Positions 58,601 through 64,000 of a DNA stretch of 64,000 nucleotides are shown piece after piece. The notes below the pieces were generated by a model, which saw only the letters and a program-made list of their open reading frames with translations, ran no database searches and was not told the origin of the DNA. A program made the position numbers and the translations under genes. Origin of the DNA: Paraphoma chrysanthemicola (taxonomy: Eukaryota > Ascomycota > Dothideomycetes > Pleosporales > Phaeosphaeriaceae); assembly GCA_020744225.1 (NCBI GenBank), contig JAGMWG010000014.1, positions 744,001 to 808,000 on the forward strand, written 5' to 3'. Positions within the stretch are counted from its first letter, which is position 1. Each line of letters begins with the position of its first letter.

Positions 58601-61600
58601 TAGATATTAAAAGATAAAGAGAAAGAGTAAAAAAAGTAGTAATAGTAAATAGCTTAGTAAACTCTTTTATAAAGATAGTCTAAAACGTACTTATTAAGAT
58701 TAGTATAGTTATTACTAGAATATACTTTTATATAATAAAAAACTTAATAAGATCTATAATTCTAAGAGCGCTATAGTATACTATAATATAACTTAATATT
58801 TAGTATAATATATTTAGTAGAACTACTTATAGAATTCTATTAAATAATAGTAGCTATAATACTATATTTATTAAGTTAGATTCTCTAATATTTAGTAGTA
58901 AGTATTCTATACTAGAAAATAATTAGTAAATACTCTTATAGCTAAAGAGCGTCTACTAAGAAAAAAAGACTTAGAAAAATAATAAGTAGCTTCTTAGGCT
59001 TATATAAGATATATATAAGAAGCTATATATATTTAAGAGAAGAAAAAGTTTAGTAGATATTTCTCTATATTTAGTAATACTAACTAGATAAGATAAACCT
59101 AGTAAAGAAGATAAGTAGTAGACTTTAGCGTTAAAGAATCTAAGAAACTAGACCTAATTAGAGAAATATAGTACTAAGGCTTAGAGAAGCTAAATATATA
59201 AAGTATAGTACTATAGTATAGTATTATATATAAACTTAATAAATAAGTAACTATAGATAAGTATTAGTAAAGAAAATTACTTAAAGTAAATACTATATAT
59301 AAGTAAGTAGTAAATAAAGTATAACTAGTAAACTTACCTTAAGCTATAGAACTAAGTAAACTTAGTTTAAAGAATTAGAAATAGCTAGCTATTAAGAGGT
59401 AACTACTAGTACTAAGTTTTAAGTTTTTAGATATAAAGCCTTTTAATTATCTCTTTAAGAAAAGATATACTATATTTTCTTATAAAATAAGACTTACTTT
59501 TATAAAATTTAAGTAGATATACTTTAGAAGTATATTACTTAAAAGAGAGGTAGAGCTCTTTAAGAAGATACTATTTAATAAAGAACTTATAATTACTTTT
59601 AACTTTAATAAAGTAAAGAGAATAAGTTATAAGATTAGACTACTTTACTATATTTAAATAATTCTATATAAGATATAGTAAGTAAAGATATTTCTAATTA
59701 CTAGATTACTTAAAGTTAAAGTAATATAGATAATCTAAGAATAACTTAAAAGAGAGATATTAGAAAGAAGTAATAGCTAGTATAAGAATTTATAGTATCT
59801 AGTCTATAAGAAAGATAATACCTATAAATTTATTAATAATACGTAACTCTAGAATAGAGTTATAATTTAAGATATAAGTATAGCTTTTACTACTAATAAC
59901 TTCTTAGCTTAGTTTATAGAATACTCTATACTTTTACTAGTAGATATATTCTTTAGTTATAACTAAATTACTTTATATCTAGATAGTAAGAATATAATAG
60001 TAAAATAAATACCTATAGAACTAGTTTAGAGTTATACGCTATAGTAAAGAGTAATAAACTTAGTAGCTTTATACTAACGTATAATTATAAAGATTCTAAA
60101 GAACTATTAGCTATATATACTCTCTTATATTAATAATATTATATATAGTAGATCTAAAACTAAATATAATAGTAAAGAAAGTATACTAGAAATCTAGAAG
60201 TTCGTACTAAAGTATATAATATAGCTAGATAAAGTATTAGTAGATATTAAAAGAGCGTAAAGAACTATATTAGAAAAGAAATACTACTAGAGTATAGATA
60301 GTCTAATTATTATAAAATACAAGATATCTAAGTATAGCTATATACTAAACTTAGAAAAGATAGCTAAAATTAATAAGTAGCTACTATACTATAATCTATA
60401 AGAAGTCTAAGAATTTATAAGAATTTGTGTATACTATAGAATACTTAGGCTCTTATAGTTACTTCGTAAAATTTTAAAGAAATTGCCTATGTAAAGTACG
60501 AGTCTATTACGTTAATATAAATAATTAGCTTAGTATAATTAAATAGCTAAAGTCGCAATTTCTTAGTAGAACGCACTTATTTATAATAGTAGATTTTTAA
60601 TAGATTAATTAATTACATCTTATTATAGTCTCTAGTTATTTTATAGTTTATTCTTACTTATAGAGTTGCTGTTTTTGTTGCTGTTATAGCTGTTAAGATT
60701 ATCTAACTTACTTACACCTAATACAATTACAGACTTACGCTTAACGCCTAGAAACTAATCTTGCAGTATATTACTTATATATTTATTCTTATTAGTTACA
60801 CTGTTATTCTTATAATCTTTAGCTTAGGTTATAGCTTATATTATAGCGCGCTTATTCTACTATAAGACTACTACCTTAGTATAGAAATCTATAAGCTACT
60901 GTATACTAAAGACTACCTTATAAGCTAGTATTAAGTCTATTATAGTCTTCTTTTTATAATACTTAAAGCTATAGTTATAATTAATATACTCCTATTTAGC
61001 TATAGCCTTAGTATTATAGTTACTATTATTATTAGTATACACTTACTTAGTAATAACGCGCTTAATAAGAATACCTATTACTGCGCACTTATAGTACTAG
61101 TAAGTCTAGTTCCTAACTATAAGTAATAATTACTTCTATTTATTAGTAATCTTAGTAGTCTTATAAAGTTGTTTTATAGTAAGCTTACTCTCTAAGTAAG
61201 TAAGGTTATTTACCTTACGCTGTTATACTATCTAGTATACGTCTTAGAAGTATATAAGACTACTCTTAGTCTCTAAAGCTTACTTTTTACGACGTTAGCG
61301 CTTATCTTTAGTATTTTTAGCTACCTTTATTTAATAGAGATTATACTTAAAGCTCTTAGCTATATAAGTAAGTGCTAAGGCGCTGCGTAGATACTTAATA
61401 ATAGAGAATACTATATTAGTAGAGAGATACTCATAAAGTACAGTATTAACAAAGAGAGCTTAGAGCTAAATTTAGTAGACTATTTTTAGTGTACAAAACG
61501 CTGTATTACTAAGTAGTAAGTTCTCTAGTTCTAGAGTTACGTTATACAGCAGCAGCTAATATATAAGCTATACTATCTTAAGATTAATTTTAATATAATA

Positions 61601-64000
61601 AAAGCTTTAGATAGAGAACTTTATAGATAAAAAGCTAAGCTTTAGAAGTAATAAGACTACTATTAGAGTAGTAGATCGTACTATTATAAGTAGAGGTGTA
61701 GGAGATTACTTCTTAGCGCTAAAGTTATAATCTTCCTATTGTTTTAATTAATTAAGTATAATACTAGATGTCTAAGAAGTAATACCTATACGTCTCTAGC
61801 TGCTTAGAATAGTAGTGTAAGTAAAAGTTTAACGTTAGATCTCTACTATAGTTACTAGAAAGTTAGCTTTACTTATATCTTTAGACCTAGTATAAGTAGC
61901 TTAGTTAAGGCAGCACTTATAGTACTATTTAAGTAGCTAGAAATAGCTTATATTAAGTAGCTAGAGTAAGTAGGTTATATAAGGTAGTAACGCTTATAGT
62001 ATAATACTATTATTCTCTATAAACTTAGTAAACTCTATTATCTTATGTAAGCTGTGCCTATCTACTAATAGTAGCTACTATTTACCTATACTCTTGTACT
62101 TTATTATCTTATTAAAGTACTTAATCTACTCTAGTATAAGAGAGTTATTAGTATAGCTACTATTACTAACGTAGATAAGATAATTATTAGAAAGATTAGT
62201 AATCTAGTGCTTTATAATTATTATAGCTTTAATAATAATTATAAGTAGAATAACTTAGCTAGTAGCACTTACGCACTTAATAAGAGTAATAAGCTTATAA
62301 TTATTAGTAGATAGAATAAAGATCTTATATCTAAACTTACTATACACGTACTAGTTAGTTGTAACTCTAATTCTACAGCTAGTCTTATCTATATTATATA
62401 TATTCTCTAGGAGTATTCTAAGCTTCTTTATGTACTTTTCTAGCTAATTATACTAGCTTTAGAGAGCTTTAGGCTCTTACGTAAGCTTACGCTAGATCTC
62501 TATTAGCTTTACTTTAACGCACCTGTATTTTAGGTAGTACTAAAGCTACTAGTGTATCTAGTACTTTCTAAGTTATAGATAAGCCTTATCTAATCTAGTA
62601 TAAGATTCTACTAAGATAGTGTTAGCTTATTACTTAACAAGTTCTTAATAGACGCTGTAACTAATTATATTAATAGTATTTATATATTACTTAAGCGTAA
62701 GGTCTTACTTCTCTAATAAAAGCGTATTAGGTAGGCAGTAATTACTACAAGTATAGCTACCTTTATATATATAATAGAGGCAATAATATAGAAGGTTATA
62801 GATATAGGCGTAACTTTTAAGATCTAGGTTAGTGTACTAGTGTAGCTTTACAACGTACTCTTTTAATACTAATATATCTATAGCGTATAAGAAGATTTTA
62901 GAAGCTTTTAGAGCTATATTTAAAATAATTTAGCTATTTTAGATTTATTATTATAGTATGTTATAGTAGAGTTATATTATCTTAAAGTTATTTAATTACA
63001 CTAAGCTAATAATTTACATTAAGGTAATAGGCCTGTGCTTTGCATAGGCTTCCAAACAGGAATTTCAAAGAAACTATAAGAGTCTAAGTATAAGTAAAAG
63101 ACTTTATAATATACGTAAAACTATTATTTTATCTTCTAAAAAAGAATATAAAGTTTTACTAGAGTAGAGAGTAATAAAAAGTAATAAACTATATAAAATA
63201 CGCTATTACTAATACGTTTATATTAATAACTTTAGATTATAAATATAGAGAAATACTCTTTATTACTATAGATACTTTAATAGAAAGAAGTAGTATATTA
63301 TTAGAATAGATTAAGCGTAATAGATAAAGGTATTTCTACTAATTTAAAAGTATATTCTAGTTTATAGAATAAAGTTAGTAGTACTCTATAAAACTAGAAC
63401 TCTAAGTAGTTATCTAGGCACTTAAAAGATTTGCTCTATAGTTATATATATAATACTTTACTATTAAAATAGACGTATAAACTTTAATATACTAACTTAA
63501 CTATTTATTAGTAAAGATACTAGAAGCTATTATTAGTAAATAGATTACTACTATACTTATCTAGAACTTTAAGATAAAGTATATCTCTAGAAAGAGAAAT
63601 ATAGTAGTAAATACTTTATCTTATTATCTAAAACTAAAAGAATAAATAGTACTAAATAAACTAAAAGAAGATATTAAGAAATTTATTAAATTACTAATTA
63701 TAAACATAGAGAGCCTATTTTCTATAGTAGAATCTAGAATACTCTACTTAGAATATAGTAATAAATTTAAAAAGATAGCTAAGTTTCTAATAATACTAAA
63801 AACTCTAAAGATAAGATAGAGTTAACTATAAGCGTAGAAAAAGTATATAATAAACTTCTTTATATAAAATAGATTTCTATTTAGAAAAATATCCTATAAT
63901 ATTATAATATAAAGAGTTATTAATAACTAAGATCTATAAATTATAGTAATATAAGAAATTTATATATTTATTAGGTATTATAGAATAAATAGAGTATACT
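55640..64000 (+). mobile_element. Gypsy-4, a different gypsy-type lineage, interrupted by Pogo-B and cut by the window end
   Basis: Plus-strand coding relic of more than 5 kb. Near 59880-60440 it reads as a diverged gypsy reverse transcriptase: FTTNNFLAQFIEYS, then LLVDIFFSYNQITLYLDSKN (normally DIFSGYDQIELD), SYINNIIYSRSKTKYN (YxDD box region) and FIRICVYYRIL. Beyond Pogo-B it continues at about 63100-63640 with the post-RT/RNase H segment: LFYLLKKNIKFY, ITLDYK..EILFITIDTLIE, LKRFALQLYIQYFTIKIDV, KIKYISRKRNIVVNTLSYY. Upstream (about 55900-59800) is a long RIP-degraded polyprotein with gag-like and charged regions but no domain I can name. LTRs are not identified; the 3' end lies outside the window. 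Confidence 0.7.
60444..63088 (-). mobile_element. Pogo-B, second copy of the Pogo-A transposon
   Basis: 2645 bp, the same length as Pogo-A, same strand, flanked by TA (60442-60443 and 63089-63090). Alignment to Pogo-A is continuous, with differences almost all C/T or G/A transitions. It has inverted terminal repeats starting CTTAGGCTCTT. It interrupts Gypsy-4 between reverse transcriptase and RNase H. The encoded transposase is as degraded as in Pogo-A. Confidence 0.88.

Noticed and set aside
17600..64000. Mitochondrial DNA insertion as the source of the AT-richness
   Set aside because: The block is full of LTR and pogo transposon motifs with RIP-type changes; no mitochondrial gene was recognised.
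17600..64000. Small secreted effector gene hidden in the AT-rich block
   Set aside because: I looked for an open frame with a signal peptide and Cys residues on both strands and found none; all readable coding sequence belongs to transposons.

Overview
The window is nuclear DNA of a filamentous ascomycete (Pezizomycotina; a Dothideomycete-like genome with AT-rich blocks is my best guess, not proven). Genes carry short introns (47-73 nt) with GTNNGT donors and CTGAC/CTAAC-type branch sites. The right-hand three quarters shows the hallmark of repeat-induced point mutation (RIP): CpA and TpG almost erased, TpA enriched, CpG kept, and Gln/Trp codons turned into stops.

Left block (1 to about 17.5 kb), normal composition: a Zn2Cys6 transcription factor (+), a GMA12/MNN10-like Golgi glycosyltransferase (+), a Stb3-like Sin3-binding regulator (-), DNA topoisomerase III (-), a DUF1295 / steroid-reductase-like membrane protein (+) diverging from TOP3, a short-chain dehydrogenase (-), a bZIP/DUF3425 regulator (+), and a broken FAD-linked (BBE-type) oxidoreductase (-) at the edge. 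The genes are unrelated housekeeping and regulatory genes; nothing suggests a metabolic cluster.

Right block (about 17.6 to 64 kb), AT-rich: a layered stack of RIP-degraded transposons with no intact gene. Insertion order can be read from target-site duplications. A pogo/Fot1-type DNA transposon (Pogo-1) received a solo LTR and a chromodomain Ty3/gypsy element (Gypsy-2), whose 5' LTR then received Gypsy-1. A minus-strand Ty1/copia element follows; its left LTR was hit by a second pogo-type element (Pogo-A) and its reverse transcriptase by Gypsy-3. Further right are Pogo-2 (+), Pogo-3 (-, clear terminal inverted repeats) and a different gypsy lineage (Gypsy-4), interrupted by Pogo-B, a copy of Pogo-A, and running off the window. 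Element names are local labels only.

The most interesting observation is that all three chromodomain gypsy elements carry, between chromodomain and 3' LTR and on the opposite strand to gag-pol, a second degraded reading frame for a Cys-cluster plus charged/coiled-coil protein. Its presence in three diverged families suggests a conserved antisense gene of these retrotransposons.
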